Of a stretch of DNA of 64,000 nt, positions 46,576 to 59,529 are shown piece by piece. The position numbers and the translations under genes are program-made. This stretch comes from Hermodice carunculata. Lineage: Eukaryota; Annelida; Polychaeta; Eunicida; Amphinomidae. Each line of letters opens with the position of its first letter. Within the stretch, counting starts at the first letter, position 1. The stretch spans positions 30,279,859 to 30,343,858 of the forward strand of contig OZ026617.1 in NCBI GenBank assembly GCA_964020975.1, given 5' to 3'. The notes below the pieces were generated by a model. The model ran no database searches. It saw only the letters and a list, made by a program, of their open reading frames with translations, and had not been told where the DNA came from.

Positions 46576-47860
46576 AGATTAGATTAGATTAGATAATTAC
46601 GGCTTGGTAGGAAATGTTATTCCATATAAGCCGCTCACAGTTCATTACACAATTGTCATATTGGGTTTAAGAGGATGATCTAGTGCTCTATAAGTATACA
46701 AAACTGGATGGTCCTTAAAATGTGAATCTAACTTATTTTTAAATGTTAATATGTCAGGAGCATGTACAATGTCACTCGGTAATGTATTCCACCAGTCTGA
46801 AATCCTTTGACCAAAGAAATATTTACGAACATTCGAAATGTTCCTTATTTTTAAAAGTCTCAATAAGTGACCTCTAGATCTTGCATTTTCCAGGAAGGGT
46901 GGTAAGCAGGTATCCAGATCATAGTATTCCCCATGCGTGTACTTGTAAGCACAAATGAGGTCACCTCTTAATCTCCTGTAAACCAGAGTAGGCAATTTGA
47001 GTGTTCTCAGCCTGTCCTCATATGATAAATCACTTAAACCTGGTACCCTCTTGGTCGCTCTTCTCTGGACAGATTCAATCAACTCAACCAGTCCCCACTT
47101 CCCTGGAGACCATATAGGTGCAGCATATTCCAGATGTGAACGAATCATACATTTATAAAGAGGAAGGAAGGTTTCCTCATTGATATATTCAAAGGATCGC
47201 CACAAAAGACCGGTTATTTGATTAGCCTTTTTCACAATGTTATGTATATGATCATCAAATGACAAATCCTTACTGATTAACACCCCTAAATCTTTCTCAG
47301 CGACTGATTCAGCTAGGTTAATATTTCTATCTGAAGAAGTCATTTCATATTGATAGTCAGGATGGTTATTTCCTAATCTCAAAACTGTACATTTTGGAGG
47401 TTGAAAGGTGCGTTGCCATTGTTTTTCCCATAGTTGTAAACACTTTACGTCGTTCTGAAGCTCCATACAATCAGTAATGTTAATTGCAGGTCTGAACATT
47501 TTTATGTCATCAGCAAAAAGTTTAATGAATGATTTAACAACTTCAGGAATGTCATTCACATATATAACAAAAAGCAAAGGTCCCAACACACTTCCCTGAG
47601 GGACGCCGCTGATTACCTCTGACCACGATGAAGGAGCTCCATTTACACATACTCTCTGTTTTCTGTCAGACAAAAAGTCACTTATCCATGATAATACTTT
47701 CCCAGTAATTCCGTAACTTTCTATGTTTTTTAGGAGACGTTGATGTGGGACAGAGTCAAATGCCTTTCGAAAATCTAAATAAATAACATCCACTGGCACT
47801 CCCTTTTCAAACCAATCAGTCCATTCAGTCCTACCTTTGAGCCAATTAACTGTTTATTGA
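46576..47860 (-). mobile_element. 5'-truncated LINE, RT palm to C-terminus (CR1/Jockey group)
   Basis: Open from about 47850 to the stop at 46645 (384 codons from the first ATG-like codon). Motifs in order: VIYLDFRKAFDSVPHQRLL, ISGVPQGSVLGPLLF, LFADDIK (catalytic FADD), KDLGVLISKDLSFDDHI, LEYAAPIWSP, then the C-terminal WWNTLPSDIV. Full LINEs of this group have an endonuclease and RT fingers upstream; these are absent. The 3' end carries a short (TCTAA)n tail at 46573-46595, as expected of target-primed insertion. No internal stop: a young copy. Confidence 0.88.
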
Positions 47861-47899
47861 CAATGAAATGAATTGATAATTGCCAATAATATGTATCAA

Positions 47900-49670
47900 T
47901 GTGAGTGTATCATGATAACGTTTAGGCATTCACCATTTGGGCTTGGTCCATAACTTAATGTTGGGTCCTACTGTTACGCGTGTGCACAACCTTACAGCAC
48001 CAGTTACTAAGTCTAAGAAAATAAAGACATTAAGCTGTTCACTTTCTACCCCTCTCATAATGCTAAGTTAATCCTTTCTTTTTGACAAGAAATGTTGATA
48101 AATATTCCAATAGTTAGCATAGTTAAATGAGTGTTAAATTGTAAACTTTAATTTTCACTGATGGTGTGCATATAGGAACCTAATAGTAGTTTCAATGGTA
48201 GGCCCAATGTTGCATACAATGAAGTTTTCATGATGTTTACTACGATAATGCCCTAGCTATTTTGGCGTCTGTTGTGGAGGCGTCAGTAGCTTCGGCAGGG
48301 CTAGCAACAAGCTACTTTATTTTTTTGGCTCTTTTTATTTTTTCTTCTGTCATTTTTTCGCAGCTATAAATTGGGGGTTGGGATGGGATAGGAAGGTGTG
48401 CATCCCAACCCTTCCATTATGTATCCATATATGACCACATAGGACTACCAGGGAGGTCTCATGATTTTAACAATTAACACTATTTCAACATTTATGGGCA
48501 TTAGGGAATACTCTTGCATTGGTAACTTTTATTGGTGTAGCGACATCTACCTTTGTGACACTTAGCAGCAATTTGTACACTTACTTAGTGTAACAAAACT
48601 GCCGTTATCTGTGAAATTTAAGTGCATCTATGGTGCTGAAATGCAAGAAATACAATAAACGTATAGGCTTATTTATTGACAATAAAAATGGCTATATGAT
48701 GATAAACGTTTAAAAATCTTTTCTCAGTGACCATAAACCAAACAATTAACTTCTGCTAATTTTGTTAAATTAAACATTGGCTGGGTTCTGCAGCTGTTAA
48801 TTATCGCATCCCACACAATCCTATCCTAGACGTCCATATTTGTCAACCATGCCTTGAAGGAAGCTTTGAAAAGATCAATTGTGTGGACAGTCACAACACT
48901 ACAGCATGCTCTTTTATACTACTCAGTTTGAAATCCTGTCATACCACACTGTTTTCCATTTCATTCCAGTAACAGACTAGACCCAGCTTCCCACCAATAT
49001 CCAGCACGTGTCAAATATTTCTATCTGATGCGTTAAGATCTCGTCTTTGTAAGCAAATATTTGATGAGTTACTAAATGTCTCCATAGATGCTCCAAAGTT
49101 GCCAGCCATATTATTCTAAGATTCGTGATAGTTTTGGAAAGAGTGGACTTCATCGAGCATTCACCAACCCAAAACTTGGCCACAACCCTATACTGACTTT
49201 TTATTTTTGTGCCCATCCCTAAATGATATTAAAATTACAATATTCAAGTTATATTTGTTTTTGTGCCCATCCCTAAATAATATTAGAATGACAACATTCA
49301 AGGAAATTGAAGATTGTGTGCGTAATGGTTATATAAACATTGAAAATGATGGATGGAAGCTACAAATGTACTTGTGGTTATGGTAATGAGAGACCTGGTC
49401 TTTGAAGAAACTTCAAAGCAAGGCCTTTCCGCAGCCTTGTGAACCTGTTGCTGGAGAACCAATGGCTACACAAAAAATCGCTGATACATTTACTTTTTAG
49501 TCTACAGATAAAAATGCTAAAAGAATCACTGTCTTTGCCCCTGACATTTCATAGAACTAACCATAATGATAAATTTGAAGGTTCTTTGCATTATTTGTAA
49601 TGTTGTGTAAACATTAGTGCACACATTGTGACTTGACTAGCTGAGATGGACACTCTGCTTATTATGTGGT
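47900..49670. other. Intergenic stretch, nothing recognised
   Basis: AT-rich with no coding stretch. A 25-base phrase (TTTTTGTGCCCATCCCTAAAT..) occurs twice in tandem near 49200 and 49257. Confidence 0.5.
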
Positions 49671-49675
49671 ATCAC

Positions 49676-49750
<75 letters not shown>
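49676..49750. repeat. (TA)n microsatellite
   Basis: About 36 uninterrupted TA units. Confidence 0.95.
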
Positions 49751-49753
<3 letters not shown>

Positions 49754-50459
49754 ATTTATTTTATACTGGATCAGCCTATATTATAGATATAGACTTTTAA
49801 CCAGGGTCTCCAGACACGAAGAGATGTACAAGGTATGTACAGAGTACACAGGACAATAACGAACTGTGTCACCAGTACAAACCAAATGACTGAATTTCAT
49901 GTAGTCGAGATCATTATAATAAGTTACCAAATCAGAAAAGGACAACACTGATGTGCACGTAAGGCAAGACCCAACCTAATACTGAACAAAATAGACTTAA
50001 TTATTCTGTCAACAATGAAGACCTGAAGAGCATAAACAATTAAAAAGTTTAAATCATATAACAGGTATTAGTTTTCAGAGAGTATACTTTATATTATATT
50101 ATTCTTTCAAAATGTACTGCACAATTTAGCTATTCACCAAATATAATATCTGCCTTTGGCGAAATAAGTTTCAGCAATGCTTAATGTGTAGATGCTCATG
50201 TCATCAACAAATCTTCACTATCAAATGGAAGAATTTCAGCTAACCTGTCACACGTGACATCAAGAATTAAAATTGGATGAACACCGGGAGATAATATGGA
50301 TGAAGGTGTCAAATAAAATGTTTGTAGATTCGGTGTAAAGTAGGCAAAGTAAGAGAAAGTGTTTGACATCTTCTCAAGAATAAGGGCAGAGGCTAATAGT
50401 ACAGATGCAACTGGCATATATATTGGTAAACCTGTCTCGGTTGGAGTAGTGTGCCAAGA

Positions 50460-50700
50460 CAGTATCTGCTGCCAATAGGGTTGTTTTCAATTTGGATTTA
50501 AAGATTGTAGGGAAATTGACTCTTTCACATCTGAATTAAGATGGTTCCATTGCTTAATGGTATCAGGTAAGAAAGAATTTGCTTGACAATTGGTTCTGCA
50601 TTTGGTCTGTTGAATATTGAAAGAGTGCCACAAGACTCGACCAGTGTACACACCGGGTGACAGATCAGAAAGATATGTCGGAGTACCTTCATAGTACATT
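50460..50700 (-). mobile_element. LINE ORF2 C-terminal fragment
   Basis: Minus-strand frame ending ANSFLPDTIKQWNHLNSDVK, the typical 'FLP..I..WN.LP..I' close of LINE ORF2. Strongly 5'-truncated. Confidence 0.6.
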
Positions 50701-51609
50701 TTTTATATCACTGTGTCACTAGTTAGGAGTATGAACATCATTTTGGGGTGGTTCTGAGACCCATTCTTTTTTCAAAAAGTGGTCATCCCAGCCACCTGTA
50801 ATGTTTAGTTTGGATAATTTATCATTAAATGATTTAATTCATGCATCTTCTCCAAATCAAAGAGTGGTTACAGAACACTCTACAAGCTACCTTGACCTTT
50901 GATCCTCATTAAAGGCAACTGAAGAGAGGCAATTTATGCTCAAACCCCCATTGGTCATCAGCGATAAACTGTAGGAGACTAATTTTAATCAATAGCCTGT
51001 GTAATTAGCCACCAGGGACCATTGGTACATTGTGACCTGGCCTACTCTTCAACCAAATTTCAACAGCTCCACTACGACAAGCTGAATATACTTCCTGACC
51101 AGAAAAATTTCATAGGTTTTACAGAATGAGACAACCGAAATAGACAATAGGTGTCTTTATGGAGGTTGGTGCAAAGGGTCATTTCTGCTGTACTTTCAAG
51201 TAAAAATAGAACGACGGAATTAGAAAATCTGTATATCAATGTCACTATAACAGAAATCATCATAGATAGAACAGCAAGGTGGAATCTGACTCTGTACACT
51301 GATATGGGCCCCTGAAATATATGTTCCTTCTTGGATAAAAATGTGAGTCAGTACGAAAGATGCTCTTGGTGTAGACAGAGAGATAACAAACTTACAAATT
51401 AGTTTTAAATCCACTTACCATTAAGGGGGCATTACATACAATCTGAGACATACCAAATTTTGATAAGGACCTGCACATTTTTAAATTGCTATATCAATTT
51501 TACCCTCAAGTGTGCATTTTTCCCCAAAAAGTGTTCATTCTTGCCATTGAGGATAATGATTCAATAAATTATAAAAGCTTTCAAAACATAGTTTTAAAAG
51601 TCGTTTGAT

Positions 51610-52421
51610 TTAGATTCGCGAGATGCTAACATCTGAAAAGTCATTTGATCCCCTGTTACTAATAGAAGAATCTTTTGAAGAATCTTCTGTGACATTTATT
51701 GCACCACATAGACAACTCCACATTTGTTTGAAACCTCGCCGGTAATCGGAGCTCATGAAGGTGTACAAAATAGGATTAGTTATGGCACTGAAGTACATTA
51801 ACAAAACAGCGAAAAATGAATAATTGCTGAACCAAAATGAGGTCATAGTGCCAAGGCCATCCGTTACTGCCATCATGACCAAGAACCCATTGAAGAGCAA
51901 AAAACAGAGAAAGAATATGGTGACCATTCCACATAACATTTTGACTGCTTGGCGCCTTGATTTCATAGCCCTACCCTTTTCGTGGGAAGCATTTAAATGT
52001 TGATTGCTTTTAAGTAGGTATACAGATATTCTGCCATACAGATAGGAAATCAAACCAAGGGGGATTAGATAGAAAAACAAAACTCTGAAGCTGTAGTAAA
52101 TGGTCACAAATTGGCTTGGTAATTCTTCAATGCAAATAGGGTGTATTTTCATATTAACACGCCTTTTCATTTCTATAACAGAGTGTTCGAACTTGTTTAC
52201 AATGGTGGATGAAATTTCTGTCGGTTTTTGCTGGAAACTGGTGCTGAGGATGTCTTTGTTTTGTCCAGCTGGGGTATAAGGTATATACAAGACACCTCCA
52301 AGCAGTGGTCTGGGTAATGTTGACAGGGCACAGCAAATAAAATATACCAATTGCTGTTTTGATGGCAGTTTTGTTGGTCCAAAAAGCCTTTGCTTTCATG
52401 GGATGAAGAAGAACAAAATAC
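51610..52421 (-). CDS. Rhodopsin-class GPCR, 3' exon (TM3 end to C-tail), frameshifted
   Basis: Membrane receptor for an unknown, probably peptide, ligand. The exon starts after TTTTCTAG at the conserved intron inside the DR^Y motif: (R)YFVLLHPMKAKAFW. TM4 follows (VYFICCALSTL), then ECL2 with HPIC (the disulfide Cys), TM5 (FFYLIPLGLISYLYG), a basic loop, TM6 (AVKMLCGMVTIFFLCF), TM7 with NPILY and a tail beginning SSDYRRGF. Nearest in feel to TRH/GHS-receptor types. Odd: TM6 has CFLLFN instead of CWxP, and one extra base near 52351 breaks the frame in TM4 (KTA in one frame, LVYFICC in the next). TM1-TM3 exons were not found upstream, so this is a pseudogene or an assembly error. Confidence 0.75.
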
Positions 52422-52429
52422 CTAGAAAA

Positions 52430-54770
52430 CAGAAAGGAGTAAAACATTGGACAATGTACCGTGACTTCTCATGTTTTCTCTAATGCTACAGCTCTTAATT
52501 GTAACTGTTTGCCACATAGATTGAAATATCACTTTTGTTGGATGTTATCTCTTTGGTAGTTCAAAACTTTTTCAATGAAAGTCGCTGTAAAAACATCATT
52601 GCTCTTATGGGGGTTGTCCAACTAGTTTTGGATAATTTTGTTCATTTTGAGAAATTGGAACATCTTGGTAGACATTTATATTGTCTATCTGTCGTCCAAA
52701 TCTGGTAGTTCTAGTCACAATACAATCTAAAGAAACTAAGAATATACTTGTAATCCGAACATGGTAGTTAATGGACCGTGCTAACCTTTCAATCTTGATT
52801 ACAGACAATACGTATTTTGCGCCAAAATATCCACTTAATGTGTATATTTCTCCAAAACTAATTACCTGATTTTGATCCAATAAAAAGTGATTTACTCTAA
52901 ATAATTTTCAGAGCAAAAGAGTATCAGGGATTTTTTTCAAGAAACAAACCGTTCATTTTTTTCAATATGTTTAAAAAATGAAAAGCCACTAATTTATCAA
53001 TTTTAACAAAATCACTCATTTTGCGATTTTGTATCGTCCTTCTGAAAAGTAGATGCACTTATGAAAAATCTGTGATACCCTTTCTTTAGATACATGTGTT
53101 TGAGAACATAATAGCATACAATTTACCATTTTATATTGAACAGTTTTTAAAACATGTGTAAAATTTTACAAAAAGACAATTTAACTCCAAATGCTTGTGC
53201 TCTTTGACAATGATAATGTAAAATTCCATCTTTAGTGCAGACAGATTTTACAAAGCCTTGTGGCCATTTTAATGTATAGATTTATTATGTTGGAATGCAA
53301 TTGTTCTGTGATGGTTGGCCTAGAAGTTTGTCAAGTTGGATATTGGCTTAACAGAAAAAAAAGAATGGAACAATATAGTGGTGAGACCAAGTATGTATCA
53401 ATTTCAGAGTCGAAAATCAATTCGCCCTTGACTGTCCACGATGAGGGTAATTTACTATGTGAATAACAAATCATCTTTTTTTATCATATCGATTTAAACT
53501 TCAGCTCACTATTATCACTATATTATTATGTCTAGAAATAAACATTACATGCCATTTCGTGTAATTTATTTAATTCCAAATCATCAGGGTATATTTGAAA
53601 TGTATTGTCGTAAGTATTTTATTATTGATACTTAACAGGGTCACCAACATATCTTAATGTCAACTTAAAACATTTATTACGAAATTTCTTCTTTGTTGAC
53701 AGTTTTACAAGAAACTTATACTCATAGTAAACTAAATATGGCTCAAACAGGTGCACAACTGATACCCATCGGAATTACCAATTGTCTGTTTCAAGACAGA
53801 ATCTCCAAAATTGACATATATTTAATGAATCAAAAGGTTCAACAACTCAACAAACTTATCATGTTCAAATGCAAACCGGCCATCCTTCGTATTATTACCA
53901 AAATGTGCATCTTTATAAGACACGATCGTTCTATGAAAGTCATTTTTCTCATATGCTTTATATATGAGAGACTTGATACATTCTTTCAATGAATAGTTTG
54001 ATCTTGCAAATAGATTGACAACAATCCCCAATATTGAAATCAGACTTTTTCAGAAGTATTTTGCAAATTATTCCGAAAGCTACGTTATTTTAGAACACCG
54101 AAAGGCATCCGAGAAATCGCACAATGAGCAAAGAAAAATTTCCTGCACATTTATAATTTGATCTTTCTGTTCATGCTAGTTCACAAAAATATATTTATAA
54201 ATGTTTGATCAATGCTGTTTAAAACGAGAAAATCTGATATGTCCGATATGGACACAGCCACAGTGAATTCTAAAATATCAGAAACACTAACGGCTGTGGC
54301 TTACTCCATCGATGTTCTGACAAATGCAGTTCAAAAGGCTTTGTGATCATACAGATCAATCAATCATCTGACTCGTCCCAGCTTCCACAGAAGTCGTACA
54401 CTAATCTCTCAAACCTATCTGTCACAACTTGGGTTAGTCTAACTGTGAGGGTTTCAGTTTGTTCAATCGTTCTCCAAGTTGGATTGGATTCTCGATGGTA
54501 CCACAAGGGTGTCTCAGATGTTGTTGATATTTTTGGTTTCATATTAACCAAGACGCACGTTTCTAATCTCCATCATCTGAGAGCAAGTACTGCTCGATTT
54601 GATCTTTTTTTTTTTTTTTTTACTAAAGACAGCATTTTCATTTAGCTCGACTGCACCCAGCGCAGTTGCACATTGCGACAAGAACGATAGCCTGAAAAAT
54701 TTATTGGTGCAGCAAAACTTTATCAAGTTACAAGTGAACAGGCATGTCTTGGCAAGGTCGCTGCCCTCAA
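52430..54770. other. Upstream of the GPCR exon, no exon recognised
   Basis: Searched on the minus strand for TM1-TM3 coding sequence; none seen. The open frames at 52605-52880 and 54360-54726 lack GPCR features. A poly-T run lies at 54605-54622. Confidence 0.5.
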
Positions 54771-54777
54771 ACTTTAC

Positions 54778-54977
54778 NNNNNNNNNNNNNNNNNNNNNNN
54801 NNNNNNNNNNNNNNNNNNNNNNNNNNNNNNNNNNNNNNNNNNNNNNNNNNNNNNNNNNNNNNNNNNNNNNNNNNNNNNNNNNNNNNNNNNNNNNNNNNNN
54901 NNNNNNNNNNNNNNNNNNNNNNNNNNNNNNNNNNNNNNNNNNNNNNNNNNNNNNNNNNNNNNNNNNNNNNNNNNNNN
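54778..54977. other. Assembly gap of 200 N
   Basis: Exactly 200 N; true size unknown. Confidence 0.95.
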
Positions 54978-55019
54978 GTAAATGAATAAGCTTTAAGAAG
55001 TGTAATCAGCTAGATGATC

Positions 55020-55945
55020 GACAGGGAAGGGAACAACAAAAATCGTGCATTCCAGATTCATAAATATCCCCAAAACGATATAAGCCTACTTTCTTCTTTT
55101 GCTGTAAAGTCAGCTGACTGACTAATAAGGAAAACCAAAAAGAGATAGGCCTACCATTGTAGGCAGAGGTTATAAAATTTGGGGTTTGAGTGGTTAAACC
55201 CCTACATTTTGGAAAAACATAGTCTGTAGTTAATGAAAAATATTTCAAAGGTTGAGAGAAGCGGTTTAAAACCACCAGTTGCCTTTTATGGGTGACTACC
55301 TGTCTCAAGTCAGGAGTGAAATTTGTTTCTTTACATTGGTTTCGCAATATGAATTTTGATGCTCTAGTAGCTCTGTAAATTCCTTGTTGTCATTGTTGGG
55401 TCTGAAATTTATGAATATTGGTCATAATTCTGTAAACTATTTGATGAATACTTCCTTGGGTATGTTGTCCTGTGGGCTGTGTTCCCCGACCAATAGTTAT
55501 AATGGAGATAGAGTGTGTTTATACTGTTCCAGATTCATAAATATCACAAAAACAATGTAGACCTACTTACCTCTTCCCTGTACATTCAGCTGACTGACAA
55601 GTCAGGAGAACCAAAAACATATAGGCCTACCATGTTTCTTTTTATTTTTGGCAGAAGTAATCAAATTTTGGTTTTGAGTGGTTAGGCATATACATTTTGT
55701 AGAAACTTTGGTCTGTAGTTAGTTCATGAAAAATATTTCGAAGGTCGAGAGGACCGGTTTAAAACCACCAGTTGCCATATTTGGGGGTAACTGCTTGTCT
55801 CAAGTCAGGAGTGAAATTTGTTTCTTCACATTAGTATTGAAAGATGAATGCTGATGCTTTGGTAACTCTGTAATCTATTTGTTGTCAATGGTGGGTTTGG
55901 AATTTACAAATATGGGTCATGTTTTTCTGTACTGTTTTCTTTTAT
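55020..55945 (+). repeat. Repeat 'R', tandem pair
   Basis: Two units (about 55020-55445 and 55446-55945) share TTCATAAATATC, CAGCTGACTGAC, GGCCTACCAT, TTTGAGTGGTTA, GGTTTAAAACCACCAGTTGCC and GTCTCAAGTCAGGAGTGAAA. The same unit occurs, interrupted, in GEN1 intron 2. Confidence 0.8.
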
Positions 55946-55987
55946 CTTCCATTTGAAAAGGCCTGATTTTGAATATATTGGAGGCTG

Positions 55988-55991
<4 letters not shown>

Positions 55992-56024
<33 letters not shown>
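55992..56024. repeat. (GT)n microsatellite
   Basis: About 16 uninterrupted GT units. Confidence 0.95.
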
Positions 56025-56025
<1 letters not shown>

Positions 56026-56147
56026 TAGTTTGACATATTTGTTCGATGACGGAAAGGTCCAAGGGACGCGGGAATTTGTCTATATTGAGGTTGGTTGTTA
56101 TCATTGTGGTCTATAACAATTTACACTTTTATATAAATTACTGTATT

Positions 56148-56385
56148 AGTCTCCCTGTGTCCAGAACCACTTTTTAGTAGTCATTACCCTTTCCGCAGTC
56201 CAAACTCTTTACTCTCCATAAACGTACCTGTCACTGTCTAACGTATATGCATATGGAAGCAGGATTCTCCATACTGCACACATTCTTCTGTAGAATGTTG
56301 ATAGGTTGTATTAGTCCAAATAAATAATAAAAGGGTCTTCGGCGGGTAACTACTCATAGCATGTTTCGGAGGCTGAACCCGTACA
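56148..56385 (-). repeat. 3' module of RT element copy 2
   Basis: Inverse of 34190-34424: CCAGAACCACTTTTTAGTAG, GTCTTCGGCGGGTAACTACTC. Confidence 0.75.
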
Positions 56386-56603
56386 TGTCTCTCTCAGTAG
56401 CGGCTCCATGTCTCAGGTAAATATTCAGCAAAGACAGCCCACTAAATAATGAAGAAATATGAATGTGACAAATGATTAATAAGCTAAATAAGTGAAGTTT
56501 TGCTTATAAATGCAGAGGTTCATTATGAATGAAGAATACCTATCAAACAAAGATAATCACCGAATTTGTATGGTACAAGTTCAGATAAATTAATTTGACG
56601 TAC

Positions 56604-56795
56604 CTTTGAAGCAGTATGCCCCCCCCCCTTCTCAGGGGAAACCTTGTCTCAGTTAAACCACCTGCCAGTGTATAACTGGGGTAGAAACAAACTGACGGAT
56701 AATATTCAGTCCCAGTGATTGTAAAATAAACAGTTGCAAATGGACCACATGTACAAATAAGGGGAATCTTACCAACTGCTGCAGCAATGGACATC
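56604..56795 (-). other. Exon-like segment inside RT element copy 2
   Basis: After TTTCTGGTGTAG an ATG opens MSIAAAVGKIPLICTCGP and TVYFTITGTEYYPSVC; ends at AAAG|GTACGT. It matches the copy 1 segment in place, length and splice signals. Confidence 0.45.
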
Positions 56796-59442
56796 CTACA
56801 CCAGAAATATAAAACAAACCCAGTGATGACACCTACTCCTCACTTTGAAAGTCTCGAAACAATAAAGCTCTATTTCGCTGTCAAACCTGAGTCAGTGTTT
56901 CAACATAATGGATAAGTTTGTGACATTTGAGTAAATACTTTAAAATTTTAGTAGATTTTGGCATTGACTGAATGTGTATTTAAGCATGTCAGAAAATATT
57001 GAAAGTCATAAGCCTAAAACTCAGTAGCATCACGATCAAATAAAAAACCTGTTAAATTGCTGCAGCGAAAGCTTTGGAATAGTCTTTGAATATTAACGGA
57101 ACCGTTTTTTGGGCATGTCAGATAAGAATGAAAGCCATTAGCTCATCAAGAAAGGGCAATGAAAATAATTTTTTGTTAAACAAGATATCAAGTACATTTA
57201 GGCAAGCTTGCAACTATTGTAGGCCGATGCTTGCTACCCATAGCCCCTGAGGGTTTAACCTAACAGAAAACAAGCTAGCCTAAAGTGTCTTAAAGGTGAA
57301 TATTAAAACTGAATGCTGCCAACAGTTAATTTAAAAAAAAAAAAAATTAGGCCAATCTTTCACCCGTTTTTGAATATTTAAAAAAACATTTGCAGAAAAA
57401 TTTGATCACAAGTACACCTTTGAATCCTCTTGACTGAAGTTTATCACAAACAGATTTGGTCTAGATGCTAAATCCTGAAACTTAGGAGAAATATGACAAA
57501 ATCAGAAAATTTGTGAGAAAATGTATTATATCCAATAGCTCCCGAAATATTACTGTCCGGGAAAGGACAGTTAACTGCTTCAAAGTTAAACCCACCTACT
57601 TTGTGATAGACTTTTGTGATAGACTTTAATGCAAAACCGCAAACTAAAAGTCATTAGTGACTGGAGTATCCAAGTCCAGAAACACATCTCTGAAACCATC
57701 TGAATTGTTACCTTATGAAGGGATACATATTGGGTAAAATGTAATCGTGCGTTGTTTAATAATTTTGTAGCCATGTGAAAGTCCCTTTTTTTTCAATTTA
57801 CCCATATACTTCAATTAAATCCAGGTTACATTTCAATCTGGATGTAATGGGGAGCAGTTGCTACCCATATGGATGCATTTTATTTGTTGAAAAAACCAAC
57901 GGTCTGTATTGAACAAAACTGTTCTCCAAATGAAATTTCATAGCATTTATCAAAGTTTCAACAGTGTAAGATTGAACGTTACTTTTTGAATATTTTTTGT
58001 GATCGATATGCTTTCCTTGAATGTGAGTTAATATTTATGTATTGTTTGCCATTATCTTTTAACGTTTCGCTTATTAATTCGGAAAGAGAACTCTTGATCT
58101 TATCTATGCATAGATTAGTACACAGTGTAGAAAAATCTAAATATTTCAGAATTTTGCTTAAAAAACTTAGTTTAAATACCACATCGGAAGAATTGTTTAC
58201 ACTCCAAAAACAATTTATTTCACAGTTTCTAAAAATGGCATTACAGTATATACTGAAATTATTCCTAATTGCAGTCAAACACAGTTGTCCTTTTTAATTT
58301 GGGTAACCAGAACGAACGTGGAAGAGAGGAGTTGTCTTCAAAAATTCTTATTTGAAAATTGCTTTTCATCTCATCTTCATGTGTATCGATCAAATTATCA
58401 ATGGATTGTTTGTATATACGTCATTTCCTCCTAAGTCTGAAATATTGTTTATGCCAAATTAATTTTTTAAAGCATCCAGATATTTTATTTGCAGATGATC
58501 CCCAAATCGTTACCTGCCTTATCAGTGTTAGAGATTACAACTGTTTCTTGCAGTTCTTTGACTGCTTTTTAAAACTTCAGGTTGTTTTAAATTTAGCACA
58601 CTGAAATGCCTAAAGTGGGATTTGTAAGGGTAACTACTTTTTTTTAAACGTTTTCTGAGGTTGATAACCATGCTTCATATTTCTGAAATTCAATTTTTCT
58701 TTATCTGCCCATTTCATACAGTCGGAATTGAATGCATTACATATATCCTGAATATTTCTATTCATGTTAAACTCAGGACAAAATTTTGTACCATTTTCAA
58801 CAAATCTATTAAAAATTCTTTTCATATTATGTTCAAATTACATGTAAAAACATGTTTGTAGTATGGACCAACAAAATTGGAATATTTGTTGTCAGACATG
58901 CAATTTTGATTAGCTGCGATATCTTCAAGAGCAATGAAGCCAGAATTTTCCTGTTATTCATGAGACTTTGTCCAATATTTTTGCCATATTGACAGGGAAT
59001 AATGGGGGGGGGGGGTTATTAATTTGCATTCCTTGGGAATCATGTAACGAAAAATTTTTTATTTTGAAGAGGGACTGAATGTTCAGTTTATCAATAATTT
59101 TGTGTTTATAAGGAATGCTGTAAAACATTTGATCCAATTTTTTCTTATAACATTCTGGTGTCTGTACAGTTTTTGTGTAAACATACACAATTTCACAAAA
59201 TATTTTTGGCAATGTGTGTCTACAATAAGTAAGACCCAAATATTCATTGATTGTGGTTGTATTTCGAAATGATTATGCTGTAAGAGCCATTGCAACTTGG
59301 ATAATTTCGGTCGCATGCTCATTACATTTGACACTTATCTTGTGTGTCACAAACTGTTTGGCGAATGAAAATGAGGTCATCGTGTCTAAGGGGTCTAGGT
59401 TACAGATGTCAGATTTTCATGTGAGGTCTGCAAAGCATGCCC

Positions 59443-59445
<3 letters not shown>

Positions 59446-59523
<78 letters not shown>
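59446..59523. repeat. (TA)n microsatellite
   Basis: About 38 uninterrupted TA units, just outside RT element copy 2. Confidence 0.95.
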
Positions 59524-59525
<2 letters not shown>

Positions 59526-59529
59526 ATAC

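Larger units (their letters stand above)
56148..59293 (-). mobile_element. YIDD-type retroelement, copy 2 (fossil)
   Basis: Inverted, more decayed copy of 31165-34424. Minus-strand stretches include PKIFCEIVYVYTKTVQTPE, YKHKIIDKLNIQSLFKIK, KYLDFSTLCTNLCIDKI and KVYHK, with the exon-like segment (56604-56795) and 3' module (56148-56385) in the same order. Upstream of 59293 it no longer matches copy 1, which supports the 5' boundary there. Many breaks. Confidence 0.75.

Noticed and set aside
52605-52880. Candidate upstream GPCR exon (minus)
   Set aside because: No transmembrane pattern, no GN or LxxxD motifs, and no donor leaving the AG needed to complete the Arg codon.
54212-54346. 44-codon plus-strand small ORF starting MLFKTRKSDMSDMD
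   Set aside because: Too short to judge, no homologue recognised, no clear splice or promoter context.
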